Assembly (NCBI RefSeq): GCF_039543205.1
Contig: NZ_BAABJH010000002.1
Location: forward strand, 248,001-312,000
Length of the DNA stretch: 64,000 bases
DNA from: Flaviramulus_B aquimarinus
Lineage (GTDB): Bacteria; Bacteroidota; Bacteroidia; Flavobacteriales; Flavobacteriaceae
Direction of reading: 5' to 3'
Shown: piece after piece, positions 9,203-17,665 of the stretch
Position numbering within the stretch: position 1 is the first letter of the stretch
Layout of the letters: every line of letters begins with the position of its first letter
Translations under genes and position numbers: made by a program
Notes under the pieces: generated by a model
What the model was told of the DNA's origin: nothing
Databases searched by the model: none
The model's input: the letters and a program-made list of their open reading frames with translations, nothing else

Positions 9203-10327
9203 TTAATCGTTATCTTCTTCATCTTCGTTATCTTTTGATGCTTTATTCCAAACTTTAATTTTATCGCCTTCTTTTACACCTTCTGTTATTTCAACATTTA
9301 TTCCATCAGATAAACCTAAGGTTACCTTACTTTTTTCAAATTTACCATCCTCTTTTTGGACTTCTACAAAAGGTTTTTCTGTAATTCTGTTATATTGAAC
9401 TAAAGCTTCTTTAATAGCAAATACACTGTCTTTACTTTCAATATCGATTTCTGCATTGGCACTATAACCTGCCCTGATTTTTAAGGACGCTTCGATATTT
9501 ACATTGGCTTTAACTGTAAATTGAACGGCACCAGCGTTATCTGTAACCCCTTTAGGGGCTATAAAGGTTAATTTTGCTGGAAAGATTCTTTCATTAAGTG
9601 CCCCAATAACAATTTTAATACTTTTACCTTCTTCTAGCTTGTCTACTTCTGACTCATCAACTTGCCCTTCAAAAATCATTTTGTCCATATTAGCAATTGT
9701 GGAAATTGTAGTCCCTGAATTAAAATTATTACTTTGAATAACCTGGTCTCCAACTCTTATTGGGATTTCCAATACTGTTCCTGAAATTTGTGATATAATA
9801 TTGGTATTTGCTAAGCGCTGCCCTGAAACGGACCCTTGACGAATAATTTGATAATCGTTCTGTGCTTGGTTTAAAGTTTCTTTACTTTGATTTAAGGATA
9901 ATTCGCTGTTTTCAAAATCTTGTTTTGAAATAACACCTTTTTCAAAAAGCACTTTATTTCTTTTATAAAGCGTATTTGCATTATCAAAAGATAATCGGGA
10001 TGAATTAACTCTACTATTTGCAGTTGTTAAAGACTGTTCATTTGGTACGATTCTTATTTTGGCAATTAAATCTCCTTTCTCAACAATATCGCCTTCCTCA
10101 ACAAATATATCATCAACAATACCTGAAATTTGTGGTTTAAGCTCTATTTCTTCTTCGGGATTTAAACTGCCCGTCGCTACCACTTTTGAGTTTATTGAGG
10201 TATAAAAAGGCTTCTCGACAACAAAGTCTTCTAAATTTTTAGTATTAGCATCCTTAAAATATTTTAAGACTACTGTAAATAAAAGTAATGCTACAATTCC
10301 GATAATAATTTTTACTGATTTACTCAT
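9203..10327 (-). CDS. HlyD/MacA-like periplasmic adaptor of an ABC efflux system
   Basis: The 374-residue membrane-fusion protein has one N-terminal helix (about 6-24), the biotinyl-lipoyl-like segment with EEEIELKPQISGIVDDIFVE, a coiled-coil hairpin (about 110-165) and beta-barrel domains. The tail is very acidic (about the last ten residues). It should link the inner-membrane permeases to TolC. The family resembles MacA because the partners are MacB-type ABC permeases. It sits 13 bases after the second permease. Confidence 0.9.
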   Translation of the reverse strand: MSKSVKIIIGIVALLLFTVVLKYFKDANTKNLEDFVVEKPFYTSINSKVVATGSLNPEEEIELKPQISGIVDDIFVEEGDIVEKGDLIAKIRIVPNEQSLTTANSRVNSSRLSFDNANTLYKRNKVLFEKGVISKQDFENSELSLNQSKETLNQAQNDYQIIRQGSVSGQRLANTNIISQISGTVLEIPIRVGDQVIQSNNFNSGTTISTIANMDKMIFEGQVDESEVDKLEEGKSIKIVIGALNERIFPAKLTFIAPKGVTDNAGAVQFTVKANVNIEASLKIRAGYSANAEIDIESKDSVFAIKEALVQYNRITEKPFVEVQKEDGKFEKSKVTLGLSDGINVEITEGVKEGDKIKVWNKASKDNEDEEDND

Positions 10328-10340
10328 TCTATTTTATTTT

Positions 10341-11591
10341 TTACTCTTCTCTTAATGCGTCTATAGGCTTAACGCTTGTTGCCTTATTTGCTGGTATTAA
10401 ACCAATTAATGTCCCTAATATAACTACAATCAATAATGAAAAAAACACAATAGCAATTGAAACCGAGGGGTTTATCATCCAAGGCTCATCACTTTTAAGC
10501 ATGGATCTATTCAATAGCATTAGAATTAACCCACCACTAATAATACCTATAAACCCTGCTACTAAAGCCATGGTAACAGATTCTACTATTATTTGTCTTT
10601 TTATTACAATTGGTGTTGCACCTAAAGCTCTTCTTATTCCTATTTCTTTAGTCCGTTCTTTAACCGTAATTAGTAATATACTTCCTATAGCAAAAACACC
10701 TGCTATTAAGGTTGCAATGCCAACAAACCAAGTTAAAAATTGCATACCTGTTAAAAACCCAGTTAACCTACTAAACCGTTCTCCTAGATTAAAACCATTA
10801 AAGGCCCTGTTATCATCAGGATGGACTTTATTCATGTTTTTCAGTAACAGTTTTGTGTCTGATTCTATTTGATTAATATCATACTCGGGCTTTCCTGTAA
10901 TCATCATCCAATCTACTCTTCCGCCACGATTATAGATTTGTTGGGAGGTCGTAAATGGCATATTAAAATCTATTTGTGGTCCTCCAAAATTTACAACGGT
11001 ATAAACACCAATAACCTTAAAGTTTATATTTCCAACTAGAACAATTTTTCCAATAGGGTATTCATCCTTTTGAAATATTTGTTTATAAACATCTTCGGAT
11101 ATTACAATCACTTTTTTACGTTCATCAATATCACTTTGGTTAATATAGCGCCCCCAAATCAAATTTTGTTTAGCTACAACATCTAAAAGCGGATAATCTC
11201 CTGTTCCAGTAAATGTGCCCGACAACATGTTATAGCTTAGTGTAGAATTTGACATATTTCTCGGCACAACAAACTCGACACCTTTTATATTTTCTTGGAT
11301 TTTAATAATATCGTCTGTTCTTAAAATTACTGGCCTACCAGTTTCATAACCTTTAAAAGGCATACTGGTTTTACCTCCAAAAACAAAAACACTATTGGTG
11401 GCAAAGTCCTCAAAAAGTAAATTAAAGTTATTTTCAATACCTCTAGCGGAACCTAACAATCCAATAAGCAATATAATGCCCCACCAAACTCCAACCATGG
11501 TTAAGATTGTTCTGAGCATATTCTTGCTTAAGCTAGAGTAAACTTCTGCCCAGGTATCTTTATCGAATAAAAACTTAAACCAATCAACCAT
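10341..11591 (-). CDS. MacB-like ABC transporter permease (second of pair)
   Basis: This 416-residue permease has the MacB/FtsX layout: one N-terminal helix (RTILTMVGVWWGIILLIGL), a large periplasmic domain, and three C-terminal helices. The conserved KERTKEIGIRRALGATP and C-terminal KATSVKPIDALREE are present. It has no ATPase domain, unlike E. coli MacB, so it must use the separate ATPase. Its ATG overlaps the upstream permease gene by eight bases. The two permeases probably form a heterodimer. The exported substrate cannot be read from sequence. Confidence 0.92.
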   Translation of the reverse strand: MVDWFKFLFDKDTWAEVYSSLSKNMLRTILTMVGVWWGIILLIGLLGSARGIENNFNLLFEDFATNSVFVFGGKTSMPFKGYETGRPVILRTDDIIKIQENIKGVEFVVPRNMSNSTLSYNMLSGTFTGTGDYPLLDVVAKQNLIWGRYINQSDIDERKKVIVISEDVYKQIFQKDEYPIGKIVLVGNINFKVIGVYTVVNFGGPQIDFNMPFTTSQQIYNRGGRVDWMMITGKPEYDINQIESDTKLLLKNMNKVHPDDNRAFNGFNLGERFSRLTGFLTGMQFLTWFVGIATLIAGVFAIGSILLITVKERTKEIGIRRALGATPIVIKRQIIVESVTMALVAGFIGIISGGLILMLLNRSMLKSDEPWMINPSVSIAIVFFSLLIVVILGTLIGLIPANKATSVKPIDALREE

Positions 11592-12813
11592 TTCTTAATG
11601 CAATTATGGGTTTTATTTTGGATGCTTTTTTAGCTGGAAAAAAACCTGCTAAAGCTCCTGCCCCTATTAAAATAAAAGTTGCTGATACTATAATATTTGG
11701 ATGTACTTCTGGATTTGTTATAAAATATTGTTCTAGACTAGGCCCTATCCACTTTAAAACACCAACGCCTATAAGCAAGCCTACATAACCAGAAATTGCT
11801 GTTATAATAACAGATTCAACTAAAATAATTGATACAATAGATTTTGGTGATGCGCCTAATGCTTTTCGAACACCAATTTCTTTAGTGCGTTCTTTTACTA
11901 TAAAAATCATGATATTACTAATTCCTACTATACCAGCAATTAATGTTCCTAAACCTATTATTATGATTAAAACACCTAATCCTGAAGTCATGACATCTAT
12001 GCCTTTTGTTTGTAGTGCCATATTTGTGACCCTTATAGCACGCTGATCATCCGGAGCAACATTTTTACGGATTTTTAACTTTTTAGTAAGTTCTACTCCA
12101 AATGTTAATGCTTTATCCATACCAATCTCACGATTATATGTTAAGCTAATATCTCTAAGCTTATCATCACCAACGTAGAGGTTTTGGATTGTAGTCGTTG
12201 GCATATATAATAGACGCTCTTGTTGATCGCCACCATTATCTGTAAAAACTCCAATGACCTTAAATTGGATACCTTCTAAATTTAGATATTTCCCAATTGC
12301 AGTTGTATTTGTAAACAAATCTTCTTCTACTAATCGACCTATTACAATAACTTTCTTGTTTTTTTTATAATCATTTAAGTTAATGAAGCGCCCTTCTTTA
12401 ATTTCCATTTTCTCAATAAACTGATAGTCTGGAGACACACCTGTTATATCATAGTTCCCTTTTTTATAGGTAGATTTTACTTGATAATTTCTTCCTAAAT
12501 TTCCTGAAATATACTCTATGTTATCATTAAACTCTTTTTTAATAAAATCATAATCTGTATTATTATAAAATATTTCACGTCCTGACTGTAGTCCTTTATG
12601 TGGTTTTGAAGTTGTTCCTTTTTCAATTCTAATAATATTATCTGCTGTTTTAATAAAAAGTTTATCAAACGTATTTTCCAATCCATTTGCAATGCCAAAA
12701 AGTATGGTAAACAATAGAATAGCAAAAGCCACGGTAAACCCAGAAAGCAAGCCTCTGGTTCTGTTTTTATTTATACTTTGAAATATTTCGCGCCAAAGGT
12801 CTACATCAAACAT
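11584..12813 (-). CDS. MacB-like ABC transporter permease (first of pair)
   Basis: This 409-residue permease has the same topology as its downstream neighbour: an N-terminal helix (TRGLLSGFTVAFAILLFTIL), a periplasmic MacB core domain, then three helices with VKERTKEIGVRKALGASP and KKASKIKPIIALRNG. It overlaps both the ATPase gene before it and the permease gene after it by eight bases, so the three are tightly coupled. It is diverged from its partner rather than a recent duplicate. Confidence 0.92.
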   Translation of the reverse strand: MFDVDLWREIFQSINKNRTRGLLSGFTVAFAILLFTILFGIANGLENTFDKLFIKTADNIIRIEKGTTSKPHKGLQSGREIFYNNTDYDFIKKEFNDNIEYISGNLGRNYQVKSTYKKGNYDITGVSPDYQFIEKMEIKEGRFINLNDYKKNKKVIVIGRLVEEDLFTNTTAIGKYLNLEGIQFKVIGVFTDNGGDQQERLLYMPTTTIQNLYVGDDKLRDISLTYNREIGMDKALTFGVELTKKLKIRKNVAPDDQRAIRVTNMALQTKGIDVMTSGLGVLIIIIGLGTLIAGIVGISNIMIFIVKERTKEIGVRKALGASPKSIVSIILVESVIITAISGYVGLLIGVGVLKWIGPSLEQYFITNPEVHPNIIVSATFILIGAGALAGFFPAKKASKIKPIIALRNG

Positions 12814-13507
12814 ACTGTTCTGCCCTTACTTGATTTACTTTTTTATCTTCCATAATAACGCCGTCGCGTAATCTGACTATACGCTTACACATATTGGCAA
12901 TATCCTCTTCGTGCGTTACCATTAAAATCGTTTTTCCTTCATCATTTAACTGTTGGATGAATTCCATGATTTCGTAAGATGTTGTTGTATCTAAAGCACC
13001 TGTAGGCTCGTCTGCTAATAATAACTTGGGGTTTGCAGCTAGTGCTCGAGCTATGGCGACACGTTGGTTTTGTCCTCCTGAAAGCTCTTTTGGCAAATGC
13101 TTTGCCCAATCGGCTAAACCCACTTTTTCTAAATGAAACATCGCTTTTTCTTGTCTTTTTTTGCGTTTCATACCTTGATAATATAGTGGAAGTGCTACAT
13201 TTTCAAGGGCATTTTTATAATTTATAAGATTGAAAGACTGAAAAATAAAGCCTAAAAATTTATTACGATAGACTGCTGCTTTTTTTTCTGTTAAATTAAC
13301 TATAGGCAAGCCATCAAGAACATAGTCGCCAGAATCAGCTTCATCTAACATACCAATAATGTTAAGTAATGTAGACTTACCTGAACCTGAAGAGCCCATT
13401 ATCGCAACCATCTCGCCTTCTTCTACATTAAGATTTATCCCTTTTAAAACATGTAAACTAGAATCTCCTATAGGATAGGATTTATGAAGCTGATGGATTT
13501 TTAACAT
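12806..13507 (-). CDS. ABC transporter ATP-binding protein (MacB/LolD type)
   Basis: This 233-residue ATPase has Walker A GSSGSGKST (38-46), signature LSGGQ (142-146), Walker B LLLADEP (162-168) and the H-loop TH near 199. It belongs to the LolD/MacB/FtsE class of extracytoplasmic-function ABC ATPases. It is the first gene of the export operon and overlaps the following permease gene by eight bases. Likely cargo classes for such systems are lipoproteins, peptides or lipids; none is shown here. Confidence 0.93.
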   Translation of the reverse strand: MLKIHQLHKSYPIGDSSLHVLKGINLNVEEGEMVAIMGSSGSGKSTLLNIIGMLDEADSGDYVLDGLPIVNLTEKKAAVYRNKFLGFIFQSFNLINYKNALENVALPLYYQGMKRKKRQEKAMFHLEKVGLADWAKHLPKELSGGQNQRVAIARALAANPKLLLADEPTGALDTTTSYEIMEFIQQLNDEGKTILMVTHEEDIANMCKRIVRLRDGVIMEDKKVNQVRAEQYV

Positions 13508-13594
13508 GGCTTTGATGGTTTAGTAAAGCAAATGACTGATAATAAGACTAACTAGACAAAGAAATGTTACAAAAAAAGGTTGTGAAAATTTTTA

Positions 13595-13813
13595 TTATTT
13601 CTTTAACGTATTGTAATTTTTATAAATAAAATAGCCAATTCCTGCGACAAGGATATATGGAATGGCCATTAAGTAAACAATACCATCATTAATTCCTTCG
13701 GCTGCAGTTTGACTTTCTTCGCTTTCTAAAACCGCACGGCACATGGCACATTGTGCTTTGGCTTCAATAAATAAGAGGAAAGAAAAGAGAAAAAAAATGA
13801 CTTTATTTTTCAT
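13595..13813 (-). CDS. Small CxxC membrane protein, conserved next to oxidase assembly genes
   Basis: This 72-residue protein has a signal-like N-terminus ending around IEAKAQ, directly followed by CAMC (a CxxC pair), an acidic/polar stretch, and one membrane helix (about 47-66) with a short basic tail. It is last in the run that includes DUF420, SCO and oxidase subunits. An assembly or metal/thiol role in the periplasm is plausible from context only. I do not recognise a named family. Confidence 0.7.
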   Translation of the reverse strand: MKNKVIFFLFSFLLFIEAKAQCAMCRAVLESEESQTAAEGINDGIVYLMAIPYILVAGIGYFIYKNYNTLKK

Positions 13814-13897
13814 TTTATTGATTCTATAGACCCCGCTCTAAAAACGGGATTATCGCTACAACTATCGAGACACCCTGCTCCTAGAAGTAGGGTTTCA

Positions 13898-14425
13898 TTA
13901 ATAATACGGGGAAATCATAATATAAACAATTACCCCCGTTATAGCAACATACAACCACAAAGGAAATGTAATTCTTGCTATTTTTTTATGTTTTTCAATA
14001 TTATTAGTAATGGCCCTAACGTAAGTAATTAATACAAACGGAATGACAATAATAGACATTATAATATGTGTTAATAAAATAAAATAATAGAAGTATTTTT
14101 TAAAACCTTCACCACCATACTTTGTAGAGTCACTTGTCATATGGTACGCTATATACATAAATAAAAACAGGACTGATAGTATAATAGCAAACTTCATGAG
14201 TCTTTCGTGTTGCTTTATTTTTTTATTTTGAATGGCTATGAATGCCAATACTAAAACAAATGCAGTAAGGGCATTTATACTGGCATAAATAGGCGGTAAA
14301 AACACAGGAAGCTCTACATCTATTTTAATTCCGAAAAGTGATGCTACGGCAAGTGGAATGACTATAGACAAAACTATTATTAGCTTATTGTATTTTTTTT
14401 CGTTTAAAATTTCTTTATCATTCAT
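13898..14425 (-). CDS. DUF420 membrane protein (cytochrome oxidase-associated)
   Basis: This 175-residue protein has five hydrophobic segments. Histidines stand in conserved places (KQHERLMKFAI, AYHMTSDS, LTHIIMS, IEKHKKIARITFPLWLYV). This matches the DUF420 family, often encoded near haem-copper oxidase and SCO genes. The exact role is unknown. It lies 46 bases after the SCO gene, probably in the same transcript. Confidence 0.88.
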   Translation of the reverse strand: MNDKEILNEKKYNKLIIVLSIVIPLAVASLFGIKIDVELPVFLPPIYASINALTAFVLVLAFIAIQNKKIKQHERLMKFAIILSVLFLFMYIAYHMTSDSTKYGGEGFKKYFYYFILLTHIIMSIIVIPFVLITYVRAITNNIEKHKKIARITFPLWLYVAITGVIVYIMISPYY

Positions 14426-14471
14426 TATCTATAATTTCAGGTTCTAAAAACAACTTTTCCAGGGTATAAAA

Positions 14472-15215
14472 TTACTCATTTAGTAATTTTATAATATCTG
14501 CTTTTAACGCGCTAATTTCTTCTTTTACACCATCATCATCAACTTGTTCTTCTTCGGAAATGATACCTCTGTAATAAATAATGGGGTTTCCATAATCATC
14601 TTTTCTTGAACGTATAAAGCCATTTTTATCAATTAAAGCAAAATTTCCTGAATGCTCAAACCCACCTGCAACATCTTCTTCTTGGGCGGTATATAAATTA
14701 AACCCTTCGTTTGATAGCTTATAAATGGTGTCTTTATCTCCAGTCATTAAATGCCAATTGGGATTGGTTACGCCATAATGTTCTGCATAGGCTTTAAGAA
14801 CTTCTGGGGTATCATAATCTGGGTTTATAGTAAATGATGCTACTCCAAAATCTTCAAAATCTTTAAATGTATTTTGAATTTGAATAAGGTTGGCATTCAT
14901 TCTAGGGCAAATGGTCGGGCAGGTTGTAAAAAAGAATTCTATAACATATACTTTGCCTTCGTAATCTTTGTTGGTTATCGTTTTTCCATCTTGATTAGTG
15001 AAAGAAAACACCGGTACTTTTTTAGGCACACTGTTAATTTCAATAAAGGCTAAATCTGAAATACTGTTTTTTTTATCATCAGCAAAATCACTTCTGCTTT
15101 CGTTTCTAATAATATCTTTATTTGAAATTCTATCTATGATTCTTGGAATAAAAATAATTCCAAAAACTAGGATAATAAAGGCTATACCTATATATGAATA
15201 ATTAGTTTTCTTCAT
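14472..15215 (-). CDS. SCO family copper chaperone/thioredoxin-fold protein
   Basis: The 247-residue product has an N-terminal membrane anchor (about 7-25) and a SCO/PrrC thioredoxin-like domain with the copper-binding CPTIC (99-103) and a later His in FEHSGN. Such proteins help assemble the CuA site of oxidase subunit II. An internal stretch near the C-terminus (EEEQVDDDG) is acidic. Its ATG overlaps the end of the preceding gene by 14 bases, suggesting coupled expression with that Cys-less relative. Confidence 0.92.
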   Translation of the reverse strand: MKKTNYSYIGIAFIILVFGIIFIPRIIDRISNKDIIRNESRSDFADDKKNSISDLAFIEINSVPKKVPVFSFTNQDGKTITNKDYEGKVYVIEFFFTTCPTICPRMNANLIQIQNTFKDFEDFGVASFTINPDYDTPEVLKAYAEHYGVTNPNWHLMTGDKDTIYKLSNEGFNLYTAQEEDVAGGFEHSGNFALIDKNGFIRSRKDDYGNPIIYYRGIISEEEQVDDDGVKEEISALKADIIKLLNE

Positions 15216-15924
15216 CTTGATTATTTAAATCGTTTGCCCTTCTGGTATCAGAATTAAATTCGCCTTTACGTTTTTGCCTATACTCGGTAAATAAGATACG
15301 TAAATCGTCACTCATTTTATTCTTGATTTCAGCAACTTCAATACAGTCATAGGCATACAGCCCATAAACAGGTTTGCTTTTTTCTAGTTCGTTATCAGTT
15401 CTATCATCTAATCGCCCTCTTTGATTTAAATCTTTATCGACTAAATAGACATCATTAGATGAAAAATTTTTATTGAGTGGTGTTTTAGTTTTTAAACTAA
15501 AAAACACCTGTTTAATATCACTAGGTTCTCCAAATACAAAATGCCAAAACCGTAAGCCTTCGTAAGAGCCAATTTCTGATTTTAGTTCTTCAACAGCTTC
15601 TTCTGTTCCCTTTGGCATTAAAACAACTATTTGAAACTTTTTAAAACCTATGAAGTTGTCATATACCAACTCTTTTAAATTAGAAGCTGCAATGCTATTA
15701 TTCATTGGGTTATTACCTAAAAACCCGACTACTGTTATATGGTCTTTTAAAACAATTTTTTCTTCTGTATTAGACGTAAACTTATCTAAATCTAAAACGG
15801 ATTCATTAACAATATCAAGTGGTGTGTAATTATGGGTTGCTGGATACAAAAACAATAAAAATGTTACAGGAAGAAAGAATAAGATTCCTAAAACCACATA
15901 TCGACTAACTTTCTTATAACCCAT
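15202..15924 (-). CDS. Membrane-anchored SCO/thioredoxin-like protein lacking the CxxxC motif
   Basis: This 240-residue protein has an N-terminal helix (about 9-27) and a soluble domain whose order resembles SCO: an early strand (HITVVGFLG), a helical region, FQIVVLMPKG and a late VYLVDKDLNQRGRLDDR. Where SCO carries CPxxC it has GNNPMNN (about 70-76), so the copper/thiol residues appear lost. It overlaps the genuine SCO gene by 14 bases. A structural or partner role in oxidase assembly is inferred. The relation to SCO is from reading only. Confidence 0.75.
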   Translation of the reverse strand: MGYKKVSRYVVLGILFFLPVTFLLFLYPATHNYTPLDIVNESVLDLDKFTSNTEEKIVLKDHITVVGFLGNNPMNNSIAASNLKELVYDNFIGFKKFQIVVLMPKGTEEAVEELKSEIGSYEGLRFWHFVFGEPSDIKQVFFSLKTKTPLNKNFSSNDVYLVDKDLNQRGRLDDRTDNELEKSKPVYGLYAYDCIEVAEIKNKMSDDLRILFTEYRQKRKGEFNSDTRRANDLNNQDEEN

Positions 15925-15960
15925 TAAATAAAAGTATTTCTATTGCATAAAGCGCACTGC

Positions 15961-15992
15961 AAAAATAAAAAAAGACGGTCTAAAAACCGCCT
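15961..15992 (-). terminator. Rho-independent terminator downstream of oxidase subunit IV
   Basis: Read on the minus strand, GGCGGT (15986-15991) pairs with ACCGTC (15974-15979) with one G-U pair, followed by a long T-rich run. It sits about 130 bases past the subunit IV stop and before the SCO-like gene, splitting the oxidase cluster into transcripts. Confidence 0.7.
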
Positions 15993-16022
15993 AAAATTCT
16001 TATTTTAACTCTATTAAAATGT

Positions 16023-16054
16023 CCTGATATAAAATCAGGGTTCCTGCTTGGAAC
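16023..16054. repeat. Two short adjacent hairpins (REP-like)
   Basis: CCTGAT/ATCAGG at 16023-16028 and 16034-16039 is a perfect 6-base stem. GTTCC/GGAAC at 16040-16044 and 16050-16054 follows at once. They look like remnants of flavobacterial short palindromic repeats. Confidence 0.5.
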
Positions 16055-16069
16055 AGGTAAGAACTCAAT

Positions 16070-16119
16070 ATTCTGTTTTTGAATACTCGTAATTTTTTAT
16101 GAGTATTCAAAAACAGAAT
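16070..16119. terminator. Perfect 19-bp inverted repeat just after oxidase subunit IV stop
   Basis: Bases 16070-16088 are the exact reverse complement of 16101-16119, with a 12-base AT-rich loop. It begins four bases after the subunit IV stop codon on the minus strand. No T-run follows, so it may be an mRNA 3'-end stabiliser or processing site rather than a classic terminator. Confidence 0.6.
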
Positions 16120-16123
16120 TTCA

Positions 16124-16504
16124 TTAAAAATCTCTTTTTATATATCCGCTTTTATATACATCAAAAACATAACCGCCTTCTTGTAATAAAATAAATATTA
16201 AATATAAAATTAAGAATATAGCTGTCCATACTACCATACGTCTTAATGCTTTCGTTTCATCACGCATGTGCATGAAGTCCCAAGTAATATAATAGGCTTT
16301 TACAATAGTAAGAATGATGAATATCCAGTTCAAGATTTTCATGCCTAAAAAACTAGCCATTAAAGCTTCTGGTTTAACAATACCCAAGGCTACTTCAATT
16401 ATTGTAACAAAAGTTAAAAAGATTAAAACACCCCAAATTTTTTGAGTATTTGATTTAAACTTTAATAAGCCTCTAAATATTTCTAATTTATGTTCGTGTG
16501 CCAT
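16124..16504 (-). CDS. Cytochrome c oxidase subunit IV family protein
   Basis: This 126-residue inner-membrane protein has three helices. The pattern (IWGVLIFLTFVTIIEVALG, MKILNWIFIILTIVKAYYI, MHMRDETKALRRMVVW) is typical of prokaryotic subunit IV. It is a small accessory subunit of the haem-copper oxidase. It follows subunit III by 52 bases. Confidence 0.9.
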   Translation of the reverse strand: MAHEHKLEIFRGLLKFKSNTQKIWGVLIFLTFVTIIEVALGIVKPEALMASFLGMKILNWIFIILTIVKAYYITWDFMHMRDETKALRRMVVWTAIFLILYLIFILLQEGGYVFDVYKSGYIKRDF

Positions 16505-16556
16505 TTTATATGCTTTTTAGATCCCGATATGCATCGAGATGACAAAATATTCTTAA

Positions 16557-17528
16557 TTAAACTAGGTAGAAGAATGTAAATACAAATACCCAAACTAAAT
16601 CTACAAAGTGCCAGTATAAACCAACTTTTTCAACCATCTCGTAACTACCGCGTCTTTCATAAGTTCCTAGTATCACATTAAAGAAAATAATAATATTGAT
16701 AACAACTCCCGAAAATACGTGAAATCCATGAAATCCTGTTATAAAGAAAAAGAAGTCTGCAAATAGTGGTGAACCATATTCATTGACATGAAGATTGGCG
16801 CCTTCAACAACCAGTTTACCATTGTCTTTTATTTGTTTTAAAGACTCGGCTCTAGACAAAACTGTTTTTTCGCCTTCTTCATTTATAATCTGTGTTCTTA
16901 CTAAAACATTGTCGTGAGCTTCTAAACCATGTAAAACCTCATTTACTGTATAGGCTGGTAAAGTTCCTTCAGAAACGAACCATAAACCGCTTTTACGTTC
17001 ATGTTGCGTCCTTTCAGCATGCTCATCTACAACTACAAAATCTCTAAGTGCAACTCGATGTCCGTCTGTATCAACAAATTGAAGAATATTTCCGCCTTTG
17101 GTTTGTACAGCACCATAATCGCCTTTAATAAATGTGTTCCATTCCCACGCTTGAGACCCCACAAATATTAAACCACCTATAATGGTTAAAAACATGTAAA
17201 TAGTAACTTTTCCTTTATTTAAATGATGACCAGCATCAACAGCCAATACCATAGTTACTGACGACATAATTAATACAAACGTCATAAATGCCACATAATA
17301 CATTGGGGCATCTACACCGTGTAAAAACGGAAAGTGTGTAAACACTTCGTCGGCAATTGGCCATGAATCAATGAACTTAAATCTTGAAAACCCATAGGCT
17401 GCTAAAAACCCTGAGAATGTTAAAGCATCTGAAACGATGAAAAACCACATCATCATTTTACCGTAACTTGCTTTAAGCGGTTGATTGCCGCCTCCCCAAG
17501 TTTTGCTTTCTGCTACTGCTGTACTCAT
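16557..17528 (-). CDS. Cytochrome c oxidase subunit III with large soluble insertion
   Basis: This 323-residue subunit III has the usual helices (WFFIVSDALTFSGFLAAYGF, FFFFITGFHGFHVFSGV, YWHFVDLVWVFVF). Between helices IV and V it has a roughly 100-residue extracytoplasmic insertion (about 130-230) rich in charged residues. It may contact the cytochrome c or alternative complex III partner; that is inference. A TATTTTTG box at 17557-17564 and a terminator before it suggest its own promoter. Confidence 0.92.
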   Translation of the reverse strand: MSTAVAESKTWGGGNQPLKASYGKMMMWFFIVSDALTFSGFLAAYGFSRFKFIDSWPIADEVFTHFPFLHGVDAPMYYVAFMTFVLIMSSVTMVLAVDAGHHLNKGKVTIYMFLTIIGGLIFVGSQAWEWNTFIKGDYGAVQTKGGNILQFVDTDGHRVALRDFVVVDEHAERTQHERKSGLWFVSEGTLPAYTVNEVLHGLEAHDNVLVRTQIINEEGEKTVLSRAESLKQIKDNGKLVVEGANLHVNEYGSPLFADFFFFITGFHGFHVFSGVVINIIIFFNVILGTYERRGSYEMVEKVGLYWHFVDLVWVFVFTFFYLV

Positions 17529-17556
17529 ATATAATGGTTGTTATTAAAAAGTTGCA

Positions 17557-17564
17557 CAAAAATA
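17557..17564 (-). promoter_or_regulatory. Candidate -7 box of the long subunit III gene
   Basis: Minus strand TATTTTTG matches TAnnTTTG, 29 bases before the ATG and downstream of a predicted terminator. No clear -33 TTG. Confidence 0.35.
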
Positions 17565-17612
17565 ATCAATTTATTTATCTAATAAAACATCCCATACTAT
17601 ATTTTAAAAACT

Positions 17613-17648
17613 ATAAATAAAAGTCTAATTGAATGCGACATTAGACCT
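17613..17648 (-). terminator. Terminator after the short subunit III gene
   Basis: GTCTAAT (17623-17629) and ATTAGAC (17640-17646) form a 7-base stem with a 10-base loop. On the minus strand it is followed by TTTTATTTAT. Confidence 0.5.
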
Positions 17649-17665
17649 TTAAAAAATTAATATAA

